Shown here piece after piece: positions 47,235 to 56,688 of a stretch of 64,000 nt of DNA. A program made the position numbers and the translations under genes. The notes below the pieces were generated by a model that did not search any database, was not told where the DNA came from, and saw only the letters and a program-made list of their open reading frames with translations. This stretch comes from Parvibium lacunae (GTDB lineage: Bacteria > Pseudomonadota > Gammaproteobacteria > Burkholderiales > Burkholderiaceae_D), in NCBI RefSeq assembly GCF_003335215.1, contig NZ_QPGB01000001.1:62001-126000 (forward strand), in the 5' to 3' direction. Every line of letters begins with the position of its first letter. The first letter of the stretch is position 1.

Positions 47235-50200
47235 TCATTCGCGGGCCCGACTGACCAACTGGGCATTTCCCCCCGACGCCGTGAGATTGGTGCTAATGAC
47301 TTTTTCCTGCAACAGCCACCATCCAGACGTCGGTTCAGGGGTTGGTAGGTAAGGCACGATCCGCGCTTGGGCTGCCGCTAGCTGTAATCGTTCCGCGGCG
47401 CTAACTTGAGCACTTAAAATACCTCCATCCCACGTTTGGCTGTCTAAACTGTTGATGCAGTGAAGCGCTGCGGCTAAAGCTGGGTGATTACTGAGGGCCT
47501 CGATCAAGGGCAGCCTTACGTTGGCAGCTTGATAGAGCAAGGCGTGATTGCCGTGGGCCAATGTCAACAGGATTTGTTGCAGCAAAGTGAGGTTATCGGC
47601 AGCACCGTAACAAAGAATGGTGCCACGAGCCAGACTGTGCCAGGTATTTTCTTCACCGGTCGGGCCGATCAGTGTGGCCGAGTCTTGCCAGCGGCAGAGT
47701 TGGGCGACTGTCGCGGCAAAGCGCTGGCCAGCGGCACGCTCGGTCGCGGTCAGATTGAGGGATTGGCGCGGATCTCCCAGGCTTTCACAGAGCGCTAAAA
47801 AGTGGGCAGCAGGCAGGCAAGGACGATGAGCTAGAGGAACGCTGCGCTGCTGTAGCTTGTGCAAGAGCCAGGGCCCGCCCGCTTTGGGCCCCGTGCCAGA
47901 CAAACCACAGCCGCCGAACGGTTGCACGCCAACCGTCGCTCCTACCATGTTGCGGTTGATATAGACATTGCCAACCCGCAGGGTGTTGGCTGCTTGTGTT
48001 GTCCAGTGGCTTAAGCGGCTGTGTAGCCCGGCGGTAAGACCATATCCCAAGGCATTGACTTTCGCGAGCACGGCCGCTTGGTCTTCTCGTGGATACTGAT
48101 AGAGGTGAAGGACCGGCCCGAATGCCTCTTGATGTAGGGCTTCAATTTCACTGATTTCAACGAGACTGGGGGCCAGCCAATAGCCATTCGTCTTGGCTTG
48201 TGGCGCGACAGGCTGCGTCACGCGCCAGCCTCGGGCCCGGCACTGCTCAAGATACGCCTGAATATTGGCTTGGGCGTCAGCGTCAATCATTGGGCCAATA
48301 TCACTGGCCCAATAGACGGGGTTATCGATCACCAAGGTTTGCATGGCCCCTGTTAGCATTGTCAGCAGACGTGGTGCTAAATCAGTTTGAACGCATAACA
48401 GACGTAAGGCAGAACAACGTTGTCCCGCACTATCAAAGGCCGAGGTCAGAATGTCTTGAACCACTTGTTCGCAGAGAGCAGTGCTATCTACCAGCATGGC
48501 ATTCAGGCCACCCGTTTCCGCAATAAGCCGGGGCAAATTGCTTGCTGTCGTGCGCTGCATAAGGACGGCTTCGATACTTTTGGCGACGGTCGTGGAGCCG
48601 GTAAACATGACGGCGGCACAGTCATGATGGCTGACCAGTGCTTGACCGATATCCCCAGCTCCCGTGAAAAACTGCAAGGCATCGCGCGGAATCCCCGCTT
48701 GGTGCATCAGCGCCACAGCGTGATACGCAATCAGCGGCGTCTGCTCAGCAGGTTTGGCTAGCACGGTATTGCCAGCCGCCAAAGCTGCACTGATTTGCCC
48801 GATAAAGATGGCCAGCGGAAAATTCCAAGGACTGATGCAAACTACAGCCCCGAGCGGTGAGGACGTAGATGATTCGAGCGATTGCTGACTGTAATAACGC
48901 AGAAAATCAATCGCTTCGCGCAGCTCAGCCCAGGCGTTAGGCCAGGTTTTTCCAGCTTCTTGCACACAGAGCTGCAAGAATTCGGCGTGGTGCTGTTGCA
49001 GTAGGTCGGCGACGCGGTTGAGTAGCGCTGCTCTGGTTTTACTGGGTAGCGCTGGCCAATCGCTCGCCGCAGCATGCTGAAAAGCCTGATCAATCAGGCT
49101 ATCGAGCGCATCTTCATGGATTGCCGCTGTCGTGAGCGCGGGACGATACAGCATTTGGCATGTGCCGACCGTGTGCGTGAGATCAGCGGGATTCTGAATA
49201 GCCACATGGCGGCAATAGGTGTTTGAAGTAGCAGTTAGTGCGGTCGCTGGTGAGCCTGCCAGGTAGGGGTGGGCTGCTATGGGTTGTTGCGTATCAATTG
49301 GGAGCGCTGCCATGAGTGCTTGCCGACACGCCCAATGGCCCCAGTCCATCCCCAATGAGTTTTCTCGGGGATAGCGATCCTGTTGATACAGTCGGGCGGG
49401 TGGCGGAATGTCGCTGGCGGCCTCGTACGCCCAGCTGGCGGCATGCGTAACAGGGTCGAGTAATAAGGTGTCGATAGGAATATCATGATCGACCAGTTGA
49501 TGCACAAACGAACTATTGGCCCCATTTTCCAGTAAGCGTCTGACCAGATAGGCCAACAAGGTTTCATGGCTTCCCACTGGGGCGTAAATGCGGCAAGTGG
49601 GCGGCTCAGTGAGGTGGGGGAGAGCGCTTGCCGGATTAGGCTGACTGAGATGCCGCCGGATAATCTCATAGAGGGTTTCGCCCATGCCGTGTAAGCACTG
49701 AAACTCATAGGTTTGGGCTGCGGGGCTGTGTGCTGGCGTAGCGTGCGCCATACTGACAATTGCGGCTGCCGTGTGGGCATTGTGTGTCGCGAATTGGGGG
49801 AAGACGACATCGCGAGCGGCCAGTAATTTTCTGGCGCAGGCAAGGTAACTAATGTCCGTGTGGGTTTTGCGGGTGTAAACGGGGTATTGACTTAGGCCAT
49901 CTTGTTGGGCACGCTTGATTTCACTGTCCCAATAGGCCCCTTTGACCAAACGAACCAGCAATTTAGCGGGTTCAACGGCCGGGTTTTGCTGAGCCGCACG
50001 CTGCCGGCACTGCTCAATGAGCCAATCAATCACATAGACGGCGCGTTTTTGGTAAGCCTGAACCACCCAGCCCAAGCCGCCCCAGCCAGCCAGCGCAGGT
50101 TCGTGCAGTAATTTCTCAAGTAGGCGTAATGAGAGCTCGAGTCGATCACACTCCTCTGCATCAATATGTACCGCAATATTGAGGTTTTTTGCGTGGCACA

Positions 50201-51122
50201 GTAAGGTCAGGAGTTTGGGGTATAGAACGCCTTCTACCTGCAGCAGTTGTGCGGTTTGGTAGCGGGGGTGCAGCGCTGAGAGTTTGATTGAAATGCCATT
50301 GCTGTGAATGGGATCGGGCCTTCGCCCATGTTGTGCTGCACGTGCCTGAGCCGCTTGCCCGACGGCTTGAATCGCCTCTAAATAGGCTTGGTAGTAGCGC
50401 TCGGCATCAGCCGCAGTGAGTGCCGCCTCGCCCAGCATATCAAATGAATAGAGAAAGCCGGCTGATTCTCCGCTTTGCGCAACGTCCAGGGCGGCGCTGA
50501 TGGTTTCACCTAGCACAAACTTTTCGCCTAGAAACCGCATTCCCACTTGCATGGCTTTGCGAATCAGGGTGGTGAAAGTCGCTTGGGTGAATTTATCCAC
50601 CAGCTGATTGAGACTCTCTTTGAGTTGATCTTGAGGTGGACTACTGATTCGGTTAGCCAGCCGCAGTCCCCAAGCGGCAGCATTGGCAAATAAGGTGTCA
50701 GCGTTACCCACATGCTGTTCCCAGCGGCCTTGGGCCAGTTTGTCGCGGATCAATTCGTCCGTAGTGGCGGGGTCGGGAATGCGCAGTAGCGCTTCTGCTA
50801 GGCACATCAGCGCCAGCCCCTCTTCAGTGCTCAGGCTAAATTCATGCATCAGTACGTCAATGTTGGTGTTGGGCAGGTAATCGCGCAGTTGTCGCTTTTC
50901 GGGTTGTCGTAAGGCGCTAATCCAAGCATGGGCATAGGTGGTCGTTTGAGCCTGTTCGCTTGGGCTGAGTTGTGCTGCCGGCAGTAACTGGCGCACCAGG
51001 TCTGCTTCACTGCGCGCCAGTAAGCCGTATGCCGTCGTGGAGAGCGCCTGTAGGCTGGCTGAATAGCCTGCGGTCTGAAATAAATTCTGGTGACTGAGGG
51101 GTTGTGGGGCAGGGGGTCGCAT
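47235..51122 (-). CDS. putA: Bifunctional proline dehydrogenase / L-glutamate gamma-semialdehyde dehydrogenase PutA
   Basis: 1295 residues. It converts proline to glutamate in two steps with substrate channelling. The N-terminal arm spans about 1-180. The FAD proline dehydrogenase barrel covers about 190-560 (HIDAEECDRLELSLR near 319, LVKGAYWDSEIKRAQ near 392, RRLLENGANSSFVHQL near 528). The aldehyde dehydrogenase covers about 640-1100 (SPWNFPLAIFIGQI, FTGSTTVAKS, catalytic C903 in SAGQRCSAL). A C-terminal extra domain follows. The ribbon-helix-helix DNA-binding domain at the N-terminus of E. coli PutA is absent, so it cannot repress itself. The Lrp/AsnC gene upstream is the likely regulator. 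Confidence 0.96.
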   Translation of the reverse strand: MRPPAPQPLSHQNLFQTAGYSASLQALSTTAYGLLARSEADLVRQLLPAAQLSPSEQAQTTTYAHAWISALRQPEKRQLRDYLPNTNIDVLMHEFSLSTEEGLALMCLAEALLRIPDPATTDELIRDKLAQGRWEQHVGNADTLFANAAAWGLRLANRISSPPQDQLKESLNQLVDKFTQATFTTLIRKAMQVGMRFLGEKFVLGETISAALDVAQSGESAGFLYSFDMLGEAALTAADAERYYQAYLEAIQAVGQAAQARAAQHGRRPDPIHSNGISIKLSALHPRYQTAQLLQVEGVLYPKLLTLLCHAKNLNIAVHIDAEECDRLELSLRLLEKLLHEPALAGWGGLGWVVQAYQKRAVYVIDWLIEQCRQRAAQQNPAVEPAKLLVRLVKGAYWDSEIKRAQQDGLSQYPVYTRKTHTDISYLACARKLLAARDVVFPQFATHNAHTAAAIVSMAHATPAHSPAAQTYEFQCLHGMGETLYEIIRRHLSQPNPASALPHLTEPPTCRIYAPVGSHETLLAYLVRRLLENGANSSFVHQLVDHDIPIDTLLLDPVTHAASWAYEAASDIPPPARLYQQDRYPRENSLGMDWGHWACRQALMAALPIDTQQPIAAHPYLAGSPATALTATSNTYCRHVAIQNPADLTHTVGTCQMLYRPALTTAAIHEDALDSLIDQAFQHAAASDWPALPSKTRAALLNRVADLLQQHHAEFLQLCVQEAGKTWPNAWAELREAIDFLRYYSQQSLESSTSSPLGAVVCISPWNFPLAIFIGQISAALAAGNTVLAKPAEQTPLIAYHAVALMHQAGIPRDALQFFTGAGDIGQALVSHHDCAAVMFTGSTTVAKSIEAVLMQRTTASNLPRLIAETGGLNAMLVDSTALCEQVVQDILTSAFDSAGQRCSALRLLCVQTDLAPRLLTMLTGAMQTLVIDNPVYWASDIGPMIDADAQANIQAYLEQCRARGWRVTQPVAPQAKTNGYWLAPSLVEISEIEALHQEAFGPVLHLYQYPREDQAAVLAKVNALGYGLTAGLHSRLSHWTTQAANTLRVGNVYINRNMVGATVGVQPFGGCGLSGTGPKAGGPWLLHKLQQRSVPLAHRPCLPAAHFLALCESLGDPRQSLNLTATERAAGQRFAATVAQLCRWQDSATLIGPTGEENTWHSLARGTILCYGAADNLTLLQQILLTLAHGNHALLYQAANVRLPLIEALSNHPALAAALHCINSLDSQTWDGGILSAQVSAAERLQLAAAQARIVPYLPTPEPTSGWWLLQEKVISTNLTASGGNAQLVSRARE

Positions 51123-51405
51123 ATAACATCCAGGGTAAGTTGATGTTTCTATGGTAGTGAGCCTCTGCCGATTTGACTAGCGCCCATGATGCGGTGAAAC
51201 GCGTTGCGCTGAGCTAAAAAATCTTGCTGAATCAATGTGTTAGAAAGGGCTTGCAACAAAGTAAAAAAAGTCGTGGGCTTTTTTTAAAAAACTGGCACGG
51301 TGCTCTGCAAAAACGAAAAAAATCGTCATGCAAGGCTTGTGTTTTGAAAAATAAAATCAAGCGAGACGCGCATACCCTGTTGTTAAACAAACCGATGACG
51401 CGAGA

Positions 51406-51915
51406 CTAGCTTGGCCGACAGACAGTGAGGACTTCTGCGGTTTCATCAAATCGAATCGCGGTGTTACGTTTAACCCGTTTCATCGGAAAGCGGCTACGGT
51501 AATAGCGGACATTGGGCCAATTGGCAACGGTTCTTTGAACGAAATCGGCATAGTCACTCATGCTGGCGACATGCACGATCAACATAAAGCTGATTTCCCC
51601 AGTGACCAGATAACACTGCAAGATGGCGTCTTCAGCTTGCGCCCGGGTCTCAAATTCTTGCATATGCTGGTCTGTTTCTTTTTCCAGGGAAACCTCCAGA
51701 AAAGCAAGCATGCCATAGCCGATTCGAAAGGGATCAATCAGGGCAACTTGCGCATCAATAATGCCTGCCCGCTGTAAATCCTTAATCCGCCTCAAGCAAG
51801 TTGGCTGGGAAATGCCCAGTTCGGCAGCCAGCACTTTCGTGGGCACTTGATTGTTAGCTTGCAATCGATTGAGTATGGCGCGATCAATTCGATCCAGGGT
51901 ATAAGTAGCAGGCAT
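51406..51915 (-). CDS. Lrp/AsnC-family transcriptional regulator, probable regulator of putA
   Basis: 169 residues from ATG 51915 (MPATYTLDRID); a start 20 codons upstream adds non-conserved residues. The HTH is RAILNRLQANNQVPTKVLAAELGISQPTCLRRIKDL. The RAM domain has QCYLVTGEISFMLIVHV. It has a short C-terminal tail. It lies upstream of putA on the same strand with a 283-base gap that shows no gene. By position and family it resembles PutR/BkdR-type local regulators; the target is inferred. Confidence 0.9.
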   Translation of the reverse strand: MPATYTLDRIDRAILNRLQANNQVPTKVLAAELGISQPTCLRRIKDLQRAGIIDAQVALIDPFRIGYGMLAFLEVSLEKETDQHMQEFETRAQAEDAILQCYLVTGEISFMLIVHVASMSDYADFVQRTVANWPNVRYYRSRFPMKRVKRNTAIRFDETAEVLTVCRPS

Positions 51916-52449
51916 TGAGAACCAGAAATCAAGGTAATTTCCGCATCCTACACCACGCGAGCGCGATCTGGGCATGGATTACCAGCACGCTAGGGCGCTG
52001 ACCTCGTTGCTCTCTCGCAACTGATTGCTCGACGCGGCGCAGGGGATTCAAATAAGTGGTTTTCACTGCTTTGCGCCAGCTTGGTACGCTTCCATTGTGC
52101 GAGCGCAATAATTTCTTAATAAACAAGTATTTGTGAGTGTTGAGTGGGCAATCCATTGAGCCATCGTGTCGCATTCCCGGTAGCGAATTTAACCAAACTA
52201 AGGGGCTTTTATCCGTTTTGGGCGTTAACTTTATCCCTCAAATCGTTGTGTTTTTTCATTTTTGGCGTGCACATTTTGAGTTGTCGTGGCAATAATTATG
52301 CAGCACGCAACTCAACTTGAGGGCTCCTAAGGAAGCACCCGTTGCGCCAGGTGTCAACTGTTATCTCAATCGCTAACAGTGAAAAGACGAATGGTTAACA
52401 TTCGATAGGCAGTGAAAACCCAAAGTAACCTTTTTCGGAGAACTTTAAT
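51916..52449 (+). promoter_or_regulatory. 534-base spacer with a three-hairpin leader before the Liv binding-protein gene
   Basis: No gene is supported here. Three inverted repeats stand in a row ahead of the binding-protein ATG. They are TTGAGTTGTCGTG / CACGCAACTCAA (52276-52315, 12 pairs with one bulge), ACTGTTA / TAACAGT (52357-52380), and CGAATG / CATTCG (52388-52404). The Shine-Dalgarno CGGAG follows at 52436-52440. They may form a structured 5' leader or be operators for Lrp-type proteins. The rest of the spacer shows nothing recognisable. Confidence 0.5.
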
Positions 52450-53604
52450 ATGGTGATGAATACAAAACGTCATGCAATTTCAGCAGCGATTGCGCTTGCA
52501 TTTGGTGTTAGCGCTACTTCTGTAATGGCGCAAGACATGGTCGTAAAAATTGGCCACGTTGGTCCGATTACCGGCAACATCGCCCACTTGGGGAAAGATA
52601 ATGAAAATGGGGCGAAGCTGGCGATTGAAGACCTGAATGCAAAAGGGGTCACGATCGGTGGTAAAAAGGTCAAATTTGAATTGGTGGCAGAAGATGATGC
52701 GGCTGATCCAAAACAAGGCACGGCTGCAGCGCAAAAATTGGTTGACGCTAAAGTCAATGGCGTAGTTGGCCACTTGAATTCTGGTACCACTATTCCTGCC
52801 TCAAAAATCTACTCTGACGCTGGCATTCCTCAAGTTTCTCCCTCTGCAATTAACCCGAAATATACGCAACAGGGCTTCAAAACTGCCTTCCGTGTGGTGG
52901 CGAACGATGGCCAACTGGGCGGAACACTGGGTAAATATGCGGTAAATACCCTCAAAGCAAAAAATATTGCCGTTATCCATGACGCAACCGCGTATGGCCA
53001 GGGGGTGGCAGATGAGTTCAGCAAGTCTGCCAAGAAATCGGGTGCCAAGGTTGTGGCTTCAGAAGTGACAAATAATCAAGCAACCGACTTCAGTGCAATC
53101 CTGACCAAAGTTAAAGCCAAAAATCCCGAAGTCGTGTTCTACGGTGGGATGGATGCGCAAGCCGGCCCGATGCTGCGTCAGATGAAGCAACTCGGCATTA
53201 ATGCCAAACTGATGGGCGGCGATGGTATTTGCTCTGAAGGCTTAGGCAAGTTGGCGGGCGACGGTATGGCAGATGGCCAAGTTATCTGTGCTGAAGCTGG
53301 TGGTGTCACAGGCGCCAAGAAAGACGGTATGGATAAGTTCAAAACCCGCTTCAAAGAGAAGTTTGGTGTTGAAGTCCAAGTTTACGCCCCTTACGTTTAT
53401 GACTCAGTCATGGTAATCGTTGAAGCCATGAAAAAAGCCAACTCTGCTGAGCCGGCGAAATACCTGCCTGCTTTGGCAAAAATCAACTATGACGGCGTGA
53501 CCGGCAAAATTGTTTTTGATGACAAAGGCGATATCAAGAACGGTTCTCTGACGCTGTATACCTACAAAGCGGGCAAGCGCGACCAAATCGCTGTTGTCCA
53601 GTAA
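52450..53604 (+). CDS. Branched-chain amino acid ABC transporter substrate-binding protein
   Basis: 384 residues. The signal peptide is ISAAIALAFGVSATSVMAQ (cleavage near 27). The periplasmic type I binding fold starts with VVKIGHVGPITGNIAHLGKDNENGAKLAIEDL. GVVGHLNSGTTIPASKIY is the Ser/Thr-rich ligand loop of LivJ/LivK. It is the natural partner of LivHMGF but lies about 8 kb away on the opposite strand. ATG 52450 has GGAG at 9 bases. It is followed by a strong terminator. Confidence 0.94.
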   Translation: MVMNTKRHAISAAIALAFGVSATSVMAQDMVVKIGHVGPITGNIAHLGKDNENGAKLAIEDLNAKGVTIGGKKVKFELVAEDDAADPKQGTAAAQKLVDAKVNGVVGHLNSGTTIPASKIYSDAGIPQVSPSAINPKYTQQGFKTAFRVVANDGQLGGTLGKYAVNTLKAKNIAVIHDATAYGQGVADEFSKSAKKSGAKVVASEVTNNQATDFSAILTKVKAKNPEVVFYGGMDAQAGPMLRQMKQLGINAKLMGGDGICSEGLGKLAGDGMADGQVICAEAGGVTGAKKDGMDKFKTRFKEKFGVEVQVYAPYVYDSVMVIVEAMKKANSAEPAKYLPALAKINYDGVTGKIVFDDKGDIKNGSLTLYTYKAGKRDQIAVVQ

Positions 53605-53630
53605 GTAGCCGCGTTGAGTCGTTTATCAGG

Positions 53631-53663
53631 GCGGGCTAGGTTTGACCTAGCCCGCTTTTTTGT
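53631..53663 (+). terminator. Terminator of the Liv binding-protein gene
   Basis: GCGGGCTAGGT / ACCTAGCCCGC with a 3-base loop, then six T. The -35 box of the tRNA-Met promoter is built into its loop. Confidence 0.92.
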
Positions 53664-53671
53664 TTTATAAT
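53642..53671 (+). promoter_or_regulatory. Promoter of tRNA-Met, overlapping the upstream terminator
   Basis: TTGACC (53642-53647), 18 bases, then TATAAT (53666-53671). This is a near-consensus sigma-70 promoter with about 43 bases of leader before the tRNA. The -35 lies in the loop and descending arm of the terminator hairpin. Confidence 0.65.
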
Positions 53672-53720
53672 TTCGGTCTTTACAGTTGCTTCGATTCATC
53701 CTCTGAATCCGAAACAGTTT

Positions 53721-53797
53721 GGCGAATTAGCTCAGCCGGTTAGAGCGACGGAATCATAATCCGCAGGTCCCCCGTTCGAATCGGGGATTCGCCACCA
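53721..53797 (+). tRNA. tRNA-Met (anticodon CAT)
   Basis: 77-nt tRNA with encoded CCA. Acceptor GGCGAAT / ATTCGCC is perfectly paired including position 1-72, so it is not an initiator. The anticodon loop ATCATAA gives CAT. The anticodon stem ACGGA / TCCGC has an A-C mismatch at its outer pair. Elongator Met is preferred; the lysidine-modified tRNA-Ile2 has the same anticodon and cannot be ruled out by eye. Confidence 0.88.
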
Positions 53798-53803
53798 AAT
53801 ACA

Positions 53804-53834
53804 AACCCCCTTGTTTGCCGCAAGGGGGTTTTTT
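53804..53834 (+). terminator. Terminator of tRNA-Met
   Basis: AACCCCCTTG / CAAGGGGGTT hairpin followed by a run of T, 7 bases after the tRNA end. Confidence 0.92.
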
Positions 53835-53862
53835 ATAGGCGGCATAGATTACCTACGGCGGC

Positions 53863-55314
53863 TTAGATCACATACAAATCCACATACTCATTCACTGACA
53901 TGGCTTCTAGTTTGGCTTGATCGAGCGATACCTCCAAAATCGCTTGCTGTTGCTTGCTGGCAAAGCGGCGGGCGAGGTTGGCTTTGAATTTTTCGACCAA
54001 GACGGGAATGCCTTCGGCGCGGCGACGGCGGTGGCCTATGGGGTATTCGACCACCACTTCATTCAGTACTGTGCCATCGTTGAGGGTGACGGTGAGGGCG
54101 TTGGCAATCGAACGTTTTTCCGGGTCGTGATAGTCCTGCGTGAATTGTGGGTCTTCGACGCAGGTGATTTTGTCGCGCAGGGCATCAATGCGTGGGTCGT
54201 TGGCGATTTTGTCTTCGTAGTCTTCGGCGGTGAGGCGGCCAAACAAGAGGGGAATAGCGACCATGTATTGAATACAGTGGTCACGATCCGCTGGGTTGTT
54301 GAGTGGGCCTTTTTTGTCGATGATGCGGATACAGGCTTCATGCGTACGGATTTTGACGCTGGCAATATCCGCTGCTGTTTTGCCTTGGGCGGCGAGTTGT
54401 TGATGCAGGGTCATCGCGCATTCCACGGCGGTTTGGGAGTGGAACTCGGCGGGGAAAGAAATTTTAAAGAGCACATTCTCCATCACATACGAACTGTACG
54501 GACGCTGGAATTTAAAGGCATTGCCTTTGAACAGTACGTCGTAAAAGCCCCAGCCTTTGGCGCTGAGCACGCCGGGAATCCCCATTTCACCCTTCATGCT
54601 GAACAAGGCGAGGCGCACGGCGCGGCTCGTGGCATCACCCGCTGCCCAGCTCTTGCGTGAGCCGGTGTTGGGAGCGTGGCGATAGGTGCGCAGCGCTTGG
54701 CCATCGACAAAGGCTTGCGAGACGGCGTTAATCACTTCCTCGCGATTGCCGCCCATCAGCCAGCAGCACACGGCGGCGGAGGCGACTTTAACGAGCAGCA
54801 CATGGTCGAGGCCAACTTTGTTGAAGCTGTTTTCCAGGGCGAGGCAGCCTTGAATTTCATGCGCTTTAATCATGCCTTCCAGCACTTGCTTCATGGTCAG
54901 CGGTGCTTTGCCGTTGGCGACGTTGGTGCGTGAAATCCAGTCGGCAGTGGCGAGAATACCGCCAAGGTTATCGGAAGGATGGCCCCATTCTGCGGCGAGC
55001 CAGGTATCGTTAAAGTCTAACCAGCGAATCATTGCGCCAATGTTGAAGGCGGCTTGAATCGGGTCGAGCTGAAATTGGGTGCCGGGGACTTTGGCCCCAT
55101 TCGGCACGACGGTGCCGGGCACAATTGGGCCCATGAGCTTGGTGCAGGCGGGATAGCTGAGGGCTTCGAGGCCGCAGCCGAGGGTGTCAATTAAACAATT
55201 GCGGGCCGTGTTCCAAGCTTCGCTGTTCGTCACTTGGTAGTTCAGCACAAAGTCGGCGATGTCTTGGATGACTTGATCAGCTTCAGGTCTGATATTTGGG
55301 ATATGTGCGCTCAT
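53863..55314 (-). CDS. prpD: 2-methylcitrate dehydratase PrpD
   Basis: 483 residues. It dehydrates 2-methylcitrate in the methylcitrate cycle of propionate breakdown. [26 protein letters not shown] and [26 protein letters not shown] are MmgE/PrpD family landmarks. The use of PrpD means this organism follows the classic route, not the AcnD-PrpF variant; AcnA could hydrate methyl-cis-aconitate. It is the last gene of prpBCD. Confidence 0.96.
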   Translation of the reverse strand: MSAHIPNIRPEADQVIQDIADFVLNYQVTNSEAWNTARNCLIDTLGCGLEALSYPACTKLMGPIVPGTVVPNGAKVPGTQFQLDPIQAAFNIGAMIRWLDFNDTWLAAEWGHPSDNLGGILATADWISRTNVANGKAPLTMKQVLEGMIKAHEIQGCLALENSFNKVGLDHVLLVKVASAAVCCWLMGGNREEVINAVSQAFVDGQALRTYRHAPNTGSRKSWAAGDATSRAVRLALFSMKGEMGIPGVLSAKGWGFYDVLFKGNAFKFQRPYSSYVMENVLFKISFPAEFHSQTAVECAMTLHQQLAAQGKTAADIASVKIRTHEACIRIIDKKGPLNNPADRDHCIQYMVAIPLLFGRLTAEDYEDKIANDPRIDALRDKITCVEDPQFTQDYHDPEKRSIANALTVTLNDGTVLNEVVVEYPIGHRRRRAEGIPVLVEKFKANLARRFASKQQQAILEVSLDQAKLEAMSVNEYVDLYVI

Positions 55315-55344
55315 GGTGTGTTCTCGTAGTATGTTCTGTTGAAA

Positions 55345-56514
55345 TTAACGTTGTTCAATCGGAATAAATTTAAGATTCTCTGGCCCGGTGTAATTGGCGC
55401 TGGGGCGAATGATTTTGTTATCAATGCGTTGCTCGATGATGTGCGCGGCCCAGCCGGTGGCGCGGGAAATCACAAAGATTGGTGTGAACATGGCGGTGGG
55501 GACGCCCATGAGGTGATAGCTTACTGCCGAGAACCAATCAAGGTTGGGGAACATTTTTTTTGCATCCCACATCACGCTTTCCAGGCGGTCGGCAATCTCA
55601 AACATTTTGGTATTTTGCGCGTCTTGCGCGAGCCGCCGCGCGACTTCTTTAATGACCTTGTTGCGCGGGTCGCTGATGGTGTAAACCGGATGACCAAAGC
55701 CAATCACCACTTCTTTATTTTCTACTCGTTTGCGAATATCCACCTCGGCTTCGTCGGGATTGTCGTAGCGGTTTTGAATATCAAAAGCGGCTTCATTGGC
55801 CCCGCCATGCTTGGGGCCGCGCAGTGCGCCAATCGCACCGGTGATGGCGGAATACATGTCGGAACCGGTGCCAGCAATCACACGTCCGGTGAACGTGGAG
55901 GCGTTAAATTCATGCTCGGCGTACAAAATCAGTGAGGTGTGCATCGCCCGCACCCAGAGTGCGCTTGGTGCGCGGCCATGCAGCAGGTGTAGGAAGTGGC
56001 CACCGATGCTGTCGTCATCGGTGTGTACGTCAATCATTTCGCCGTTGTGGCTGAAGTGATACCAGTAGAGCAGGGCCGAGCCAAGGCAGGCGATGAGCTT
56101 GTCGGCAATGTCTTTAGCCCCAGCGAGACTATGATCTTCTTTTTCGGGTAGCACACAGCCAAGTACCGAAACGGCGGTACGCATCACATCCATCGGGTGG
56201 GTGCTGGCGGGAAGCAGTTCCAGTGCGTTCTGTACCGCTGCGGGCAAACCGCGCAGGGCTTTGAGTTTGGTTTTATAGGCGCGCAGTTCGGCGGCATTGG
56301 GCAGCTTGCCGTGAATGAGCAGGTGGGCGATTTCTTCAAATTCGCAGGTGTCGGCGAAGTCCAAAATATCGTAACCGCGATAGTGTAAATCGTTACCCGT
56401 GCGGCCCACCGTACACAGGGCTGTGTTGCCAGCGGTGACGCCGGATAAGGCAACCGATTTTTTGGGTTTGGGCGCGCTGGGGGTGCTTGCGCTGCTGTTA
56501 TCTGTCTCGCTCAT
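55345..56514 (-). CDS. prpC: 2-methylcitrate synthase
   Basis: 389 residues. It condenses propionyl-CoA and oxaloacetate. Citrate-synthase fold catalytic residues appear in [19 protein letters not shown] and the later Asp region. The N-terminal [30 protein letters not shown] and the short length favour PrpC over the hexameric GltA. GAGGAGAA stands before the ATG. It is separated from prpB by a 174-base spacer that is almost wholly a large palindrome. Confidence 0.95.
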   Translation of the reverse strand: MSETDNSSASTPSAPKPKKSVALSGVTAGNTALCTVGRTGNDLHYRGYDILDFADTCEFEEIAHLLIHGKLPNAAELRAYKTKLKALRGLPAAVQNALELLPASTHPMDVMRTAVSVLGCVLPEKEDHSLAGAKDIADKLIACLGSALLYWYHFSHNGEMIDVHTDDDSIGGHFLHLLHGRAPSALWVRAMHTSLILYAEHEFNASTFTGRVIAGTGSDMYSAITGAIGALRGPKHGGANEAAFDIQNRYDNPDEAEVDIRKRVENKEVVIGFGHPVYTISDPRNKVIKEVARRLAQDAQNTKMFEIADRLESVMWDAKKMFPNLDWFSAVSYHLMGVPTAMFTPIFVISRATGWAAHIIEQRIDNKIIRPSANYTGPENLKFIPIEQR

Positions 56515-56539
56515 GGTGTTCTCCTCATTGTCTAGCTAA

Positions 56540-56684
56540 AGGGCGCTTCTATAAATTCATTTTTCGGGCGAATTGCGTTGTCGCGTGCTCGCTCGTCCTG
56601 CGCTGTATACCGCATACTATCTTCGTCCTCGCTCCGCGGCTCCTAGCTCTTCATCCCGAAATTCTGCATTTCTAGGTGCGCCCT
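56540..56684. repeat. 145-bp imperfect palindromic element between prpB and prpC
   Basis: Termini AGGGCGC / GCGCCCT are followed inward by matching blocks (CTATAAATTCA with TGCATTTCTAG, and TTTCGGG with CCCGAAA), down to a central GTATACCGCATAC whose midpoint coincides with that of the element. It would form a long hairpin in RNA. Size, symmetry and intergenic position fit a MITE or palindromic repeat; copies elsewhere cannot be checked here. Confidence 0.65.
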
Positions 56685-56688
56685 GAAT

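Noticed and set aside
51293-51309. Sigma-54-like TGGCAC...TGC sequence
   Set aside because: Spacing between the GG and GC elements is off by one, and no plus-strand gene follows.
51224-51409. 61-codon Lys-rich plus-strand frame between putA and the Lrp/AsnC gene
   Set aside because: The translation is a by-product of A-rich DNA and no Shine-Dalgarno is seen.
51929-52174. 81-codon minus-strand frame in the spacer upstream of the Lrp/AsnC gene
   Set aside because: No ribosome site, irregular composition and overlap with the regulator's 5' end; treated as non-coding.
53917-54660. 247-codon open frame opposite prpD
   Set aside because: Antisense shadow with no domain or ribosome site.
55339-55935. 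198-codon open frame opposite prpC
   Set aside because: Antisense to PrpC with no recognisable features.
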